NCBI RefSeq assembly: GCF_900324465.2
Contig: NC_046620.1
Coordinates: 10,417,336-10,481,335, forward strand
Direction: 5' to 3'
Length of the DNA stretch: 64,000 nt
From: Anabas testudineus
Lineage: Eukaryota > Chordata > Actinopteri > Anabantiformes > Anabantidae
Positions 13,194 to 35,803 of the stretch are shown piece by piece. Within the stretch, counting starts at the first letter, position 1. Every line of letters starts with the position of its first letter. The notes beneath the pieces were generated by a model. It had not been told where the DNA came from, did not search any database, and was given only the letters and a program-made list of their open reading frames with translations. Both the position numbers and the translations under genes were made by a program.

Positions 13194-13270
13194 GTTGAAT
13201 GAAACAACGGACGACGAGCGTCCTGAACTGAGGCCTCGCCTCTTCCGGTGTGACCCGGATACGGAAGAGA
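13194..13270 (-). promoter_or_regulatory. sf3b4: sf3b4 promoter with ETS-type motifs
   Basis: Directly upstream of the start codon the DNA is GC-rich and carries CTTCCGG-like ETS sites in both orientations (CTCTTCCGGTG at about 13240 and CGGATACGGAAGAG at about 13255), typical of TATA-less housekeeping promoters. The 5' UTR must therefore be very short, a few tens of bases. The start site itself is not marked. Confidence 0.5.
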
Positions 13271-13272
13271 AG

Positions 13273-13356
13273 AAATAAAATAAAATAAAATAAAATAAAA
13301 TAAAATAAAATAAAATAAAATAAAATAAAATAAAATAAAATAAAATAAAATAAAAT
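13273..13356. repeat. (AAAAT)n pentanucleotide microsatellite
   Basis: About 16-17 near-perfect copies of the 5-bp unit TAAAA, starting only a few bases upstream of the ETS-type motifs of the sf3b4 promoter, between sf3b4 and the lix1l 3' end. Confidence 0.97.
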
Positions 13357-13601
13357 AGTCTTCTTGTTTTTAAGTAAGTACGTAACTCAAATAGTTAAAA
13401 ATATAAAAAAAACTGTGTGTGTCTATTGTGAAGTTACATAAAATGTGAAGATTTCTTTCTAAAACATTTCACTGGTGTCATTAAATCTCATTATCTACAT
13501 AGTTCATCCTCACTGAGTTGGTTCAGACACTCACCCTTACCCTAACCCTTATCAGCATTAACAAGTGACAGGACAAATTTATAAACATTTGTATCTGACA
13601 A

Positions 13602-16031
13602 TTTATTACATCATATAAATCTACTAAAAGTATAAACATGGAATACAAAATGTTCGTATAAAATACATACAATAAGAGCTTTCAGAGACACATTAAAACA
13701 ATACTGTATAGAATATGAAACATAAAAACGGAACTTAATCAAAACATCATGCATCAAAAGCCAGAAGATGAAAAGTCCTTTTTTTTGTTTGTTTTTTTAT
13801 AAAATAAGAAAAAATATACCGTTTTAAAAAATCCTTCATTTATAATTACCACAAAGAAAATTCAAAGGCATTTGTAAGAAGAGACCTTGACCTCTGTGGT
13901 CAAAAATGCAGTAAAAGCAAAATTTAAAAAACAATGTAAAACACACTCTCTAGCCCACCATCTCTATCCTCAGTCCTATAATCAGCTCATTTTAATACTT
14001 AGTAAGTTTTTCTTATTGATTACATTTGAGCCTTAGCATGGGTACAGTAACAGTAAATTATGCTTTTAAGTTTGACTCGTGCAACGACGATCATTGAAAA
14101 TATGTCTGATAATGAGAATATTGCAGCGGTTTAGTTCAGAGTAAGAAATCAAGTAAACAAAAATAATGCAAAATTGTGCATTATATCAGATCATCCACCT
14201 ATATTAACATTTCAGAAAGAACTGAAAAGAGCTACAAGGTCTTTGCATGAGGACAAAATTAGTTATAAGCATTTTTCTGGTGCCGCACATATAGTTTGCA
14301 AGCTGAGTACCAAACCAATGATATATAAGGATTATAACCAAATATAGTAAAGTCCTTCGTTACAACACATTAAGGTGTTGAAAGAGAAACAGAGAATGTA
14401 ATCTATTTAACTACTTTTACATGAAATGACGAAAGATTTGTTTGAAAGTAGAGTAGCACCATTTTTTAAGACCCCCATTAGATTACATTTGACTTTATAA
14501 GGGTCAAACTATAGCATGCTATGAATTTCATAAAAGGCACAATGATCTGGGAGAAGAGATACAGCAACGCACTAATAAAACTGGTCTGGCTTTAATCACA
14601 CTGCTTCTTTTGTTTTTTATTTGCCGTCTCCTCAGATTTTGTGTAATCAGTTTCTGCTGCTGGTAATCCAGCATTCAGCAGCAAGAATGAGGCCTCCTGC
14701 TGTTTAACTTGCATAACTTGCTGCCCACATTTCCTTCCATCCAAAGCCACACACTATCAATTAAACTCTCATTTCTATTACAAGGGGTCTTTAAAAGGCT
14801 ACTCGCTGAAACACGTTAATCATTATAATGTAATAAAATACATTTTAGATACAAGATATCACATGTACAGTGTAAAAGAAATCAGGTCCTTCACCATATT
14901 TGAAAGCTGACCTTCAGTTTTAAGCCTATTGACGCACACTAGAACTGCTACCAACCAAGTTCGGCTTCCAATATCTCAAAAAACAAAAATGCTGGCACTG
15001 TTGTGTGTTGAGTGCAGTGACTCACATATGATGAATGAGTTTGTTAAAATTACATTTTAACAAAAGATCCCTCAGTTCTGTCAGCTACATTTTAGACTAT
15101 GAAGCACCAACTCTTTTGAACTCCTCTGGATTAAGCACATGACAAACACAACTTGCCTCACGAGAGCAATTCTACGGTCGAAACAGCGTTGCTTTGCAGG
15201 TCCTGTAGTTGAGAGCACACTGAAAAAATACATTCAGCTAGTGTCATGGTCAACAAAAGTAGTTGTTGAAAGCCTTCACAAAGAAAAAGGAAAAAATGTG
15301 ATGGTTCACTATCTGATTTTTAAAAAAACCTGAGCTGCAGTCAGAGAGACCTGCTGACATTTCTGCAAAGTAAACATAACTTAACTTAAGATAACAGCTA
15401 ATATTTAGTGAAGTCTTATTGTTGAGTTTTTACTATCTGAGTAACCTCTTTTTGTGTGTGATTAATATAGAAATGTTTAGTTCTTTAATGCATGCAGGAC
15501 ACTTTCAATCTGGGTTTTAAGATGCATACTTTGCCATCTTAAATTATAAGATAGTATAAAATTATATATGCAAATAAACACACTCAAGCCTTACAAAAAA
15601 AAAAAAAACACCCTGGCTTGGCTTAATTATTATCTATACCTAAAGTATTTGGTTTAATTGGTCATATTGACATATGTCCCGTACATTCACTGATGAATGA
15701 AAGGCAGGTCTTGTTTCTTTAGGTCTGTGTTGAGTCATTACAGTATGAAGTGATGAAAAAAAAACCCAGTCAGCTGGTATGCCAAGCAAGGTTACAGATG
15801 ATTTTTAAAAAGCACTGTTTTCCTGTAAGCACTAGGCACAAAGAGGCTATAGCTGCAAGCATTTGTTTTACGGACGGATGCGATACTGTAAAATCAAGGC
15901 CTAATTACCTGGTCCTCATAACAAAACATACAATACAAAACCCAAATCACCCTTATATCTATGAAATATTCAATACTGTTACCAGGAATCCTACAACGCG
16001 TGAAGGCATGTTTCCATTATGGCTGCCCGGT
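13602..16031 (-). other. lix1l: lix1l 3' UTR (about 2.4 kb)
   Basis: Between the lix1l stop codon and the sf3b4 promoter the sequence is AT-rich and has no credible gene. The best minus-strand AATAAA is TTTATT at 13602-13607 on the plus strand, which would end a single 3' UTR of about 2.4 kb. Several internal AT-rich sites could give shorter forms. I see no element I can name. Confidence 0.45.
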
Positions 16032-20600
<4,569 letters not shown>

Positions 20601-23600
20601 TTGTACATGTTTGTGATTTTAGCCAATACAAAGTTATAGTATCATGCGTGTGCATGTTGATAATTATTCTGATTTATTAGCCAACACTCTGCATTTTCTG
20701 TATATTAAAGCCTCCACGGTTCCTTTATTTCCTTGTTGGGCATTTTTTCATTATCTGAATTAAGAGTCTAAATGTTTGTTCTGTAAGTTGTGAGTCTGTA
20801 GTTGTGACCGGATGATGCTGCCAGATGTTTGTAATGTTTAGTGGATGGCAGACAATTAGAAACACACTAGTTAGTGACATGATAAACAAGGATATGACTG
20901 TACGGACAACACAGCAGAATATCACACACTGCAAATGTCTTTATTTAAGTTAAAAGCGGGACTTTATTTTTTGGGTGCACTATAAACTGAACCAGAGCCA
21001 TGTCAATGCTGTTGCCTTTTACTTCTTGCTAATAAAAACAACAAGGCAACAGCGTGAATAGCAATGTGGCACCAAAGTTAAACTGTGATCGCTGAACCAA
21101 AAAAAGGAAGAAATGCTGCAATCTTAATCTGTTACAGATTACATTTCATTAAATTTAGCATCCGATAATTACACCTTTATTCTATTGACTGATTCTATGT
21201 AGTTTGCTCAGTTGTATGAATGGTGTTGTAATATTTCCGACATTCTCTACAGGCCCTGAAGGCAGCAGTGGAAAATCAGAGAAGTCTCAGGCCAAGAAAT
21301 TTGAGCCTCAGTCCTCCTCTGTTCTCCTCTGTTCTCCTCTGTTCTCCTCTGGCACCAACAGAGTACAACTACAGTGTGGATTTACAGCTCCAACTCCAGC
21401 CTGAAGCATGTGATTAAAACTTAAGGGCAGAGTAACTCAGTTCACTTGATAAGACGACGAGTTGAGAAACGAACCAGCAAATAGATCAGAAAGGTTTGGG
21501 TGAAGTTTAAGTTTGTGGACCACCAACAGAACAAACACTCAAAGAGGAAATGGGACCTCCTCTGCTGTGTGTGTGGAGTGTTTTTTTTTTATGAAGTTCT
21601 GGGCCTTGTGGGATTTTTCATTCCTTCTGTGGTCTGGGACGAGGCCAGGGGGCTTCAGACGAGGAACTTGTGAATAAATCTTTTTTTTTTCATGCTGAAT
21701 CTGCATTTACACAGAGATTCAGTGATTCGTGCGTCTGGTTCCACTAAAAAAACTAATTTTAAACAAATCCGATCAGAGTGAGACTCTCACAGAAGGGAAG
21801 AAAGAAAAAAAACCAAATCTGCACACACTACAGAGGAAACAACAAAGTCATAGATCATAATTGCAATGAGAGTTTGACTCACTGGAGGGCGTCAGTTAAT
21901 AACCTCAAGTATTCACTGGTTTAACTTCACTCCAGTCGATTGTCTCAGTTTGACGAAGCTGCTGCTGCTGTGTTTGTTCCAGAGTTAAGATCATTTACTT
22001 ATTATCTGCTTCTCCTCTCATTTGAGGAGTGACATCCATCCTAAATATTACTTTAAGAGGACCTCTAAAGAGGAGTTTATAGGTGTCCAAAGGTTTTGAA
22101 GGCTACATTGAACTGTACATTCTACTTCCTCATGTTTATCCACATCCCCCCCAATTAATCATCTGATCAGATTCATCTCATGGACCTTTGGACGAGGTCT
22201 CCAGTGTTGGAAGCAACTGGACTTTAACGTTCCAGTAAAAAGTAGCTCCCTTAACACCAGTTATAAACTACGCATGCAATTTGTAATATTATATTAATGT
22301 TAACAGTCTTATTTTTACTTTTAATACGCTACATGTTGCCGCCACAGTCAATTCTTCTTGTAAGGAAATATATTAATATTGTGAGACTGAGACTTGGAGG
22401 ATGTGAGTATTTGTTCTGCCACATGTGTCTGACAGCTGTAGCTGCTTTTTAACGTTACAGATCGAAAACACATGATTCGTTTTTAAAAATGTGAGCCAAT
22501 GAATGAAATTCAATTTTAAGTCAGATCCACCTCAATCATATAAAACATGCATCAATAATAATAATGTAGTTCCACCATACATGAGTACTACTTCTTTAAA
22601 CACTCATAGTGAAGAGTGCACTGCACTATAATGATAATCTTTATCTTTTTATAAACTGCCACCTCCTGTTCCCCCGTCAGCACTTGTTGACTGTGAATGT
22701 CACATTTTGCTCTGTGCTTTCACTCGCTTCTCCTTGTTCAGTGAATCCATCTGGAGCACTTATTATTTTTAGAGGAGGCGTTTGAGGCATGTAAACAACC
22801 TAAGCCGTTTCCACCGAAAAGGAGTCCGGACGCCAGACCAGTGGTGAACAGACTCTGGACAGAGAATAATCTTTCTCTGTCCGGCCTCATGGTTCACATT
22901 CCCACATCTGGTTTTAATCAAAGCTTTATAGTCCAAATCATTCACGTTCTACTAAACAGTTTATGTTCTCTGCTCCAGTACGTATTGAATTGTTTACTAC
23001 TGACTCGGGTGGAGTGCAGTTGAGAATTATTACCTTACAACAGCCATAAAGATAGACGTAGTTGTAACCCTGTTGGATCTAAACCAAAGGTGGAAGTTTT
23101 ACGTCCACATAGTTTAGTGCAATCAATAAGACTGTTACCAACAAGAATCAAAAAATGATTACATTCGTTTTAATATTTAAAAACTATTATTTGAACTATT
23201 TCTGCTAAACTGAGGGCTGAAGCTTACTTCATCTACTTCTCTGTTAGCGTAATGAAACTTCATGATAAACAAAAATAAAGTCTTATACGTTAATGTTTTT
23301 TATCCTTTCATGCTGTTAACTCCCAGTGATGCTCATCAAGATGTGATCATGCTTTTCCGTAATACAAAATTTAAATTTCACATTTATGGCTATTTCTTAA
23401 AGGGTATTTTCACATCAGCATTTCTAACCTAAACTACTTTGTACTCAACTATCATTGGACCTTGATATAAATATACACAAAGCACATGAAGACCACGTCA
23501 ATACAGCAAACTATTGATCAGAACTCATCAGTGCAATCAAAATACTTTAAAAACACTTCATTTGTGATCCCATGACTCATGAAAGCTTGAATTTATAATG

Positions 23601-24007
23601 ATTATAATAATGAAAACAAAGAAATGAAATGCTGTAGAACCTCAGAAACAAACTTATACTTCACAGTGTAACGTTCATGGTACAGATAGAACAAGACCTT
23701 CTGTCCTGTCCTGTATCTTCTTTGTTATCATCTCTCATTGTCAAACGTTCACTATCGTAACGATGATGCCGTCAGTGATGATTAAGTGTCTCGTTTAATC
23801 AATATGATAAGATTCACAGTCCTGCAGGACGTCTGACAGTCAGCACAGGGGCGACTGGACTTTGTTTCAGTTTGATTAGGTGGCAGAATGAGCAGCAAGG
23901 GTCAGCGCTTTCGGTTCCCTCACCGGCACAACCATCCAATAATGATGCGTGTCTTTATCTCGTCCAGTCAGATTCACGGTACGACACAGCCGCATCACCG
24001 TGCTGGA
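20601..24007. other. Intergenic between lix1l and afp4 (divergent)
   Basis: About 3.4 kb of AT-rich DNA between two divergently transcribed genes. It holds a short 10-bp tandem repeat (21311-21350). No open frame has splice sites or similarity I recognise. The last 100-200 bp before 24,008 would be the afp4 promoter. Confidence 0.5.
21311..21350. repeat. 10-bp tandem repeat GTTCTCCTCT, four copies
   Basis: Three perfect copies over 21321-21350, preceded by one variant (GTCCTCCTCT). Pyrimidine-rich on the plus strand. Confidence 0.9.
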
Positions 24008-24070
24008 CTATAAGAAGCGTGAGAGTCCTGCAGAGAGGCACCTTCTGGTCCAACTTCTCCTGCAGCACAG
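24008..24070 (+). promoter_or_regulatory. afp4 TATA-like box and non-coding exon 1
   Basis: ACTATAAGA at about 24008-24016 looks like a TATA element, and a clear donor CAGCACAG|GTGAGTC ends an exon at 24070. A start site near 24,035-24,040 would give a leader exon of about 35 nt, followed by a 0.9-kb intron to the acceptor at 24993. The exon is assigned by fit, not by a transcript. Confidence 0.55.
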
Positions 24071-25013
24071 GTGAGTCTTAATTTCTCAGGAACTTAAACT
24101 GTGTTTGATACAATCAAACCACAAATTCATCTGAGTTATTGTTTTTCTACTTTTTCTTTATTTTTATTACATTTTAGCATTACCTCTACTTTGACCACTG
24201 TTTCTTTCTTTCTTTTTTACTAAACTAAAACTAAAAGTGTACTTTTAAAAAAGTGTTAGGATGAGCAAGAGAGGACTTTAACAAAACTCAATTTCATCTT
24301 AGAAAGTCTAATGTCTTAATTTAGTTTTTATGTATATCAGTGGATTTTTCTTTGTTTAGTCACATCATGCGTTGATGTGAGGGGACAGAACATATGTTGA
24401 TAAAGTGACATTGGTAAAATGTAATATTAAAATATACATGGAGAGAATAATGAAAGCTGTAGTTTCTTCATAGCCCATTGGCTAAAACAGTATTCTGCAA
24501 TTTCAATTACTGTCAAACACTATTGATGTATTAGACTATTCTGATTACTTCATCTTTTTATTTAATGATTTAAATTCCCTGAATGAATTAAAATATTTAA
24601 GAACGAATTGATGTTTAATGTTTAAAAAGGCTCAGCACTGATTTGTTTATTGTCTAAAGCGTCAGTGAGACTTTCTACAGTGTACTTGTTTTGTTGCTCT
24701 TGATTAAAAGCAATGAAAATATCATCTATGTTCGAGCATGAAGGTTCAGTCTCAACCTTATCTGAGTTAAACTGTTTTCAACTCAAGGTTCACTTATCTT
24801 ACTCAGGAACTCGCACTTCTCTACTGTGATAAGCCACAGAAAGTAATCAGATTGAGCAACTGGACTTTCTACATCAGCAGGTTTAGATACACAGTAATAA
24901 AGTAAAACAGAAGCGAGGAGTATGAAGCATATTAACGTCAGGTCGTTTTCATCCTTGAACTACATAATAACTACAATTTGTTTGTTTTTGCAGGTCTTCT
25001 TTAGTCAGCAGCC

Positions 25014-25652
25014 ATGAAATTCGCCCTCATTGCAGCCGTTGTCCTGCTCGCTCTGGCACAGGGTACGATCATCACATCTCCATATGCAAATTAAATAGAT
25101 GTCGGTAAATAAAAATAAAAATAAACTTCTCACAATCTGAATTAATTTGTCTTTGGGAACCAACAGGAAGCTTTGCACAAGATGCTGCCGACCTTGCAAA
25201 GCTCGGTCAGTACTTTGAGGAGCTGAGGACCAAAGTGACTGAAGAGCTGAGTCAGATGATGAACAACAAGGACCTGACAGGCCAGGCTAGGTGAGTACAT
25301 GTTCACCTCCACACACAGGTTTAGTCACAACTCATGTTCTGGATGACAAATATTTGTCTATCGTTACCAACTCCTGTAAAGTGAAGGTCAAACAAGTGTG
25401 TTCCTCATTTTCATATATGTTGGTTTCGCTCCTCTCTACAGGACCCTCCTGGAGGACGGGAAAACTCAGCTGGAGCCCCTGGCCACTCAGCTCCAGGACC
25501 AGATTAAGACAGTTGCCACCAACGTCGAGGAGCAGATCCGGCCCCTGGCTGCTAATGTGCAGGCTCACATGCAGCCCGTGTTGGATAACTTCCAGAGGCA
25601 GATTGAGGCCATCTTCCAGAAGATTACAGAGGCCAAGGCCATCGGCAACTAA
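25014..25652 (+). CDS. afp4: Type-4 ice-structuring / 14-kDa apolipoprotein-like protein
   Basis: This is a small secreted amphipathic-helix protein of the fish type IV antifreeze / apolipoprotein A-II-like family. Such proteins circulate on plasma lipoproteins; an antifreeze role is shown only for some cold-water species, so here the plain reading is an apolipoprotein. Coding exons are 25014-25062, 25167-25290 and 25442-25652 (384 nt, 127 aa). The acceptor at 24993 precedes the exon with the ATG. Residues 1-20, MKFALIAAVVLLALAQGSFA, form a signal peptide. The mature part is a chain of amphipathic helices with the 11/22-residue rhythm of exchangeable apolipoproteins, including LGQYFEELRTKV, VATNVEEQIRPLAANVQAH and DNFQRQIEAIFQKI. 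It has no cysteine. It lies alone, tail-to-tail with pabpc1, with no second apolipoprotein gene in the window. The symbol afp4 follows zebrafish usage as I remember it. Confidence 0.92.
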
Positions 25653-25829
25653 ACCAGCTGTTCTCTCTGTTCCACGAGATGCACATGTGCCGGCACCACC
25701 TTCTCTGTCTTCCAGAGTTAACGGAGCCCTTCACGTTTACGACTGGCCTGAAAGTGCAGTCCACCAGCCTAAAATGTGTTTCAGTGCTTGTTCACATTGA
25801 TATTTATTATCTCTGCACCTAAGCACGAT

Positions 25830-25835
25830 AATAAA
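25830..25835 (+). terminator. afp4: afp4 polyadenylation signal AATAAA
   Basis: AATAAA lies 178 nt after the stop codon, giving a 3' UTR of about 200 nt. The gene ends roughly 150-200 bp before the convergent pabpc1 3' end. Confidence 0.75.
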
Positions 25836-26033
25836 AGCTTTGAACACAACTGAATATTAATTTATTGTTTCTAGTGTTTTAGTTTCCATTTTCCTTACTG
25901 TTACTCGTGACGTGACAAGCAAAAAACATAACGTGAGGTTATAAATAACATATATTCAAGTTATTATCAAAGGGTGAAGGCTTATATATGAAAATAGGCA
26001 ATACAGACATATTACTTGTTTATTTGTTTTAGT

Positions 26034-26425
26034 TTTATTCAAGCAAGCAAGGGTCAAGGGAAATTTCACAATATCAGACTCTGAGAGCCAAAACATTCAA
26101 ACATTTAAAAGGAATAAAATGGAAGAAAGGAATGCTTTCAACTTTATTTTCTCACAATTCTCCTCTAAAACCCCTCAGAAATAGACCTTTTTTATTTACG
26201 CTTTTTCTATTTTTTTTTTTTTTTATATATGTTTTTCCATTTTAACTCTGCCAACCAAGCCTGGTGTTTCGGTTCATCACAGGCCTGACTGGAGACTTGT
26301 TCTCATTGTTTGTTTTTTTAAAATATTATTCGTCTTTCTTTTTACTTTGTTTTGTGTATTTTTACATTTTTATTTGTTAAATTCTTTCCCTCCATCGGTG
26401 AAGCTAGTCTCAAGGTTCCCCATTC
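26034..26425 (-). other. pabpc1: pabpc1 final exon, entirely 3' UTR
   Basis: An acceptor CATCTACAG ends at 26426 on the minus strand, so a non-coding exon begins at 26425. It is paired with the donor at 26575, seven bases past the stop codon. Minus-strand AATAAA signals are at 26143-26148 and 26034-26039 (plus strand TTTATT). A separate last exon made only of 3' UTR is, as I recall, also the structure of mammalian PABPC1. Confidence 0.6.
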
Positions 26426-26582
26426 CTGTAGATGTAAAAAAAAGTATATAATGAGTAATATGAACTGCAAACTAATATTCACATTTCATTTACATATCAC
26501 CAATAACTAAAACAAGGACAAGGGGGGGGGGGTTACCGTTTCCTTCTTAAAGGTTCTCTGGGGAAGTTGTCCTACCTTGGGT

Positions 26583-33270
<6,688 letters not shown>

Positions 33271-33280
<10 letters not shown>

Positions 33281-33340
33281 AACCGTCAGGAAGTTGTGCC
33301 ATTTATACGAATGGACGCGTCATCACAGCGGACCAATCAC
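33271..33340 (-). promoter_or_regulatory. pabpc1: pabpc1 core promoter: CCAAT, TATA and TOP-like start
   Basis: Reading the minus strand: a reversed CCAAT box (GATTGG, about 33332-33337), a CRE-like TGATGACGCG, then TATAAA at 33302-33307. CCTCCCCCTC at 33271-33280 starts 27 nt downstream of the TATA box, the expected start position. A start at that C would make a 5' terminal oligopyrimidine (TOP) mRNA, as PABPC1 is in mammals. The start site is inferred. Confidence 0.55.
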
Positions 33341-34384
33341 CTTTCAGGATAGTTGGAAAAAGTCAACAAAGAGGCGTTGCCCATCGTGATGACGAAATCG
33401 CCTTAAAAGCTGTGGTTAATGGAGCAAATGTACTTATTGCATTAAAACTGTTATTTAGTGAGGCTGTATGGGGATGACTTCAGTTCCCGGAGGTGGTTAG
33501 CATCCGCAAGAACCCTGTGGGCGCTGTCTATAATCAGTCACGACATCACAAATGCTAAATAGACTAAAAGCACTAGAAAGTTCAGGGGTCGACCTATGAC
33601 GTTACAGCACATGATTCACGCAATAGCCTCATCAGCTGCTGTCAATGAAAATGAAAGACAGAGCCACGTCATAGTGACTGAATTGATTGTTACTGCAGGA
33701 AGACAGAAAACCTGTGTTATTTTAGAGTACTTTAAAAGTCCAACTGGAAAGCTGGGGCAGTTTATCCATATGCAACAGAACATGGCCCTGAACAGCCTTT
33801 CCCATCTGCAGATGGCAGTGTTGTAAGTGAAAAGCACACTTTGTATCTTAAACCACACTTTTACTCCACCGCTATGAAGGTGACGTAGTCAAAGTAAGCA
33901 TGCTTTCATTAGGATAGGGATGTGTTTTGAGGGTAAAATGTTTTTGGGTTTTTTTGCTAATTCTTCTGTATAACCAATTGTGATAGTATGCATCAAAGGT
34001 TGTGTCCCACATAACAGTCTAAACTGAGGAGATATTATGATATAGCATCAAACCAATCACTCCCATTTCCTGTTAATTTGGCAATCCTCATTTCTTAGCT
34101 TTAACATGAAATAATGAGAATGTTCCAATACAAGGGTTCCCAAACCTGTTTGTCTGCCAAATATATCCCCGTTCTACACATTCCTGATGACCTGAATGAG
34201 GTGAACTGGTATCAGCCAGCTTCTGATTCACTGAACGCACAGCTGACATTTGGTAAAAAGTGGCAGACTAAGCTGATGAACCTAGAGTGGCCAAACACAG
34301 TTTCTCATATCCACTGTGTTGTTAAAATAACATGCTACTGTATAGAGAAAAACACACTGAACACAGCACATTTGATTTTAATGT
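33341..34384. other. Intergenic between pabpc1 promoter and ywhaz 3' end
   Basis: About 1 kb, AT-rich, with short open frames only. No feature recognised. Confidence 0.45.
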
Positions 34385-35803
34385 TTTAATTCCACTTACA
34401 TGAAAGCACATAACCAAATAACGTACTCAGAGTGTAACCTGCAAAATCTGAATCCTGCATCCCATCTTTTTAAAACCAATATACTGTAATTAGAAGAAAC
34501 TGGCACTACTTTGTGACTACTAAATGGCCATAATGCAGCTTTCTACCAAGTTGCTTTTTATAGTTCATTTATATTTAGCATTGTTTTAGTTTGCCTTGCC
34601 ACAACATTGTTTCAAGGAAGGTAAATGTAACTGTAACACATCTGGTTCAAGCTAAATCCTAAGCAAAAACTGCCAGTTTCAAAGCACGCCTAACCCTCAC
34701 ACCATAGTATTGAGAACCACATACATTCCAGGAGTCAAATCAAGATTCAAAGGGAATAAAATACACAAAACGAAAATACAAAAAACACCTGAATAGAAAA
34801 GAGTAGAAAGCCACATAAAAGCACATGGCAAAAGTATCCTCTGCGCTGCTGAAAAGATAAAATATCAAAAAGTTACAGTATTGAGCCATTTTGTCAAGTT
34901 GTTCACTTTATCTCAGGCTGTCTATACTTTGTCATGTCGTATGGAAAATTGTAGGAAATAATAGTCTACACATTTCTCTGAGTGAAAAAGATGTCAGTAC
35001 GTGGAATGGAATGTAATCCTCTCAACAAAACTATTAACCAAAGTTTAACTACAGTTTTCGCAAGTGGCCATTCATACAGAAAACCTTTCCTACGCCCAAA
35101 TGCACTTGGAACATACTGAGCCATGACACATGTACCATCCATAAAGTCACTACCTGCTACACTGGACACTGACAGGACAGGTTGGATACAAGCAGTATGG
35201 TAATACACGTTTACCAAGAACACCCTGCCTTCTATATGATCACTGATATTGTTAGATGAGAACTAAAATTTAGCTAATTCAGACCGATGTGACATTTTTT
35301 TCCTTTTCTTTTTTAACAGTTGACGTGCTCCAAACGTGTTTGGTAAACCCAAGTGTCACAAAGATTGTAAATGTTCAAGTAAAAACATACAAATTATCAA
35401 AATTACAGTAAGAGGTTTTTTTTGTTTGTGTTTTCCTGCACCAGCAGCAGTTTGCTACAGTGAATAAGGTTAAACAGCGTGGGGGCTGATTTGGATCTAA
35501 AGGAGGGATTTCATCTGGACTAAACCATGGACAAAAAAAGAAAATCTAAAAATAAACATCCACTGGTTCACAAAATGAGTAAAAAAAAAAAAAAGAAACT
35601 ACTTTTCATTCTTTTCTCTGTGGAGGTGCTCATACAGTTAACACACACACTTCAATGTATCTGCACACACACACTGTACTTTACACATTGTGAGTGGAGT
35701 GTAAACATACATATCTGTGCATGTATGTGCACACAAAACCACGCACACAACTTAGGCTGGTGAGAGGTAAAAAATGTGTGTTTTAGTTTTGTTTTTCTGA
35801 AGT
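34385..35803 (-). other. ywhaz: ywhaz 3' UTR
   Basis: Downstream of the ywhaz stop the minus strand has about 1.4 kb without a gene. ATTAAA (plus strand TTTAAT at 34385-34390) is the best distal polyadenylation signal I see. Mammalian YWHAZ also has a long 3' UTR. The end is uncertain. Confidence 0.35.

Noticed and set aside
13535-13553. Telomere-like TTACCCTAACCC
   Set aside because: Two units only; chance occurrence in an intergenic stretch.
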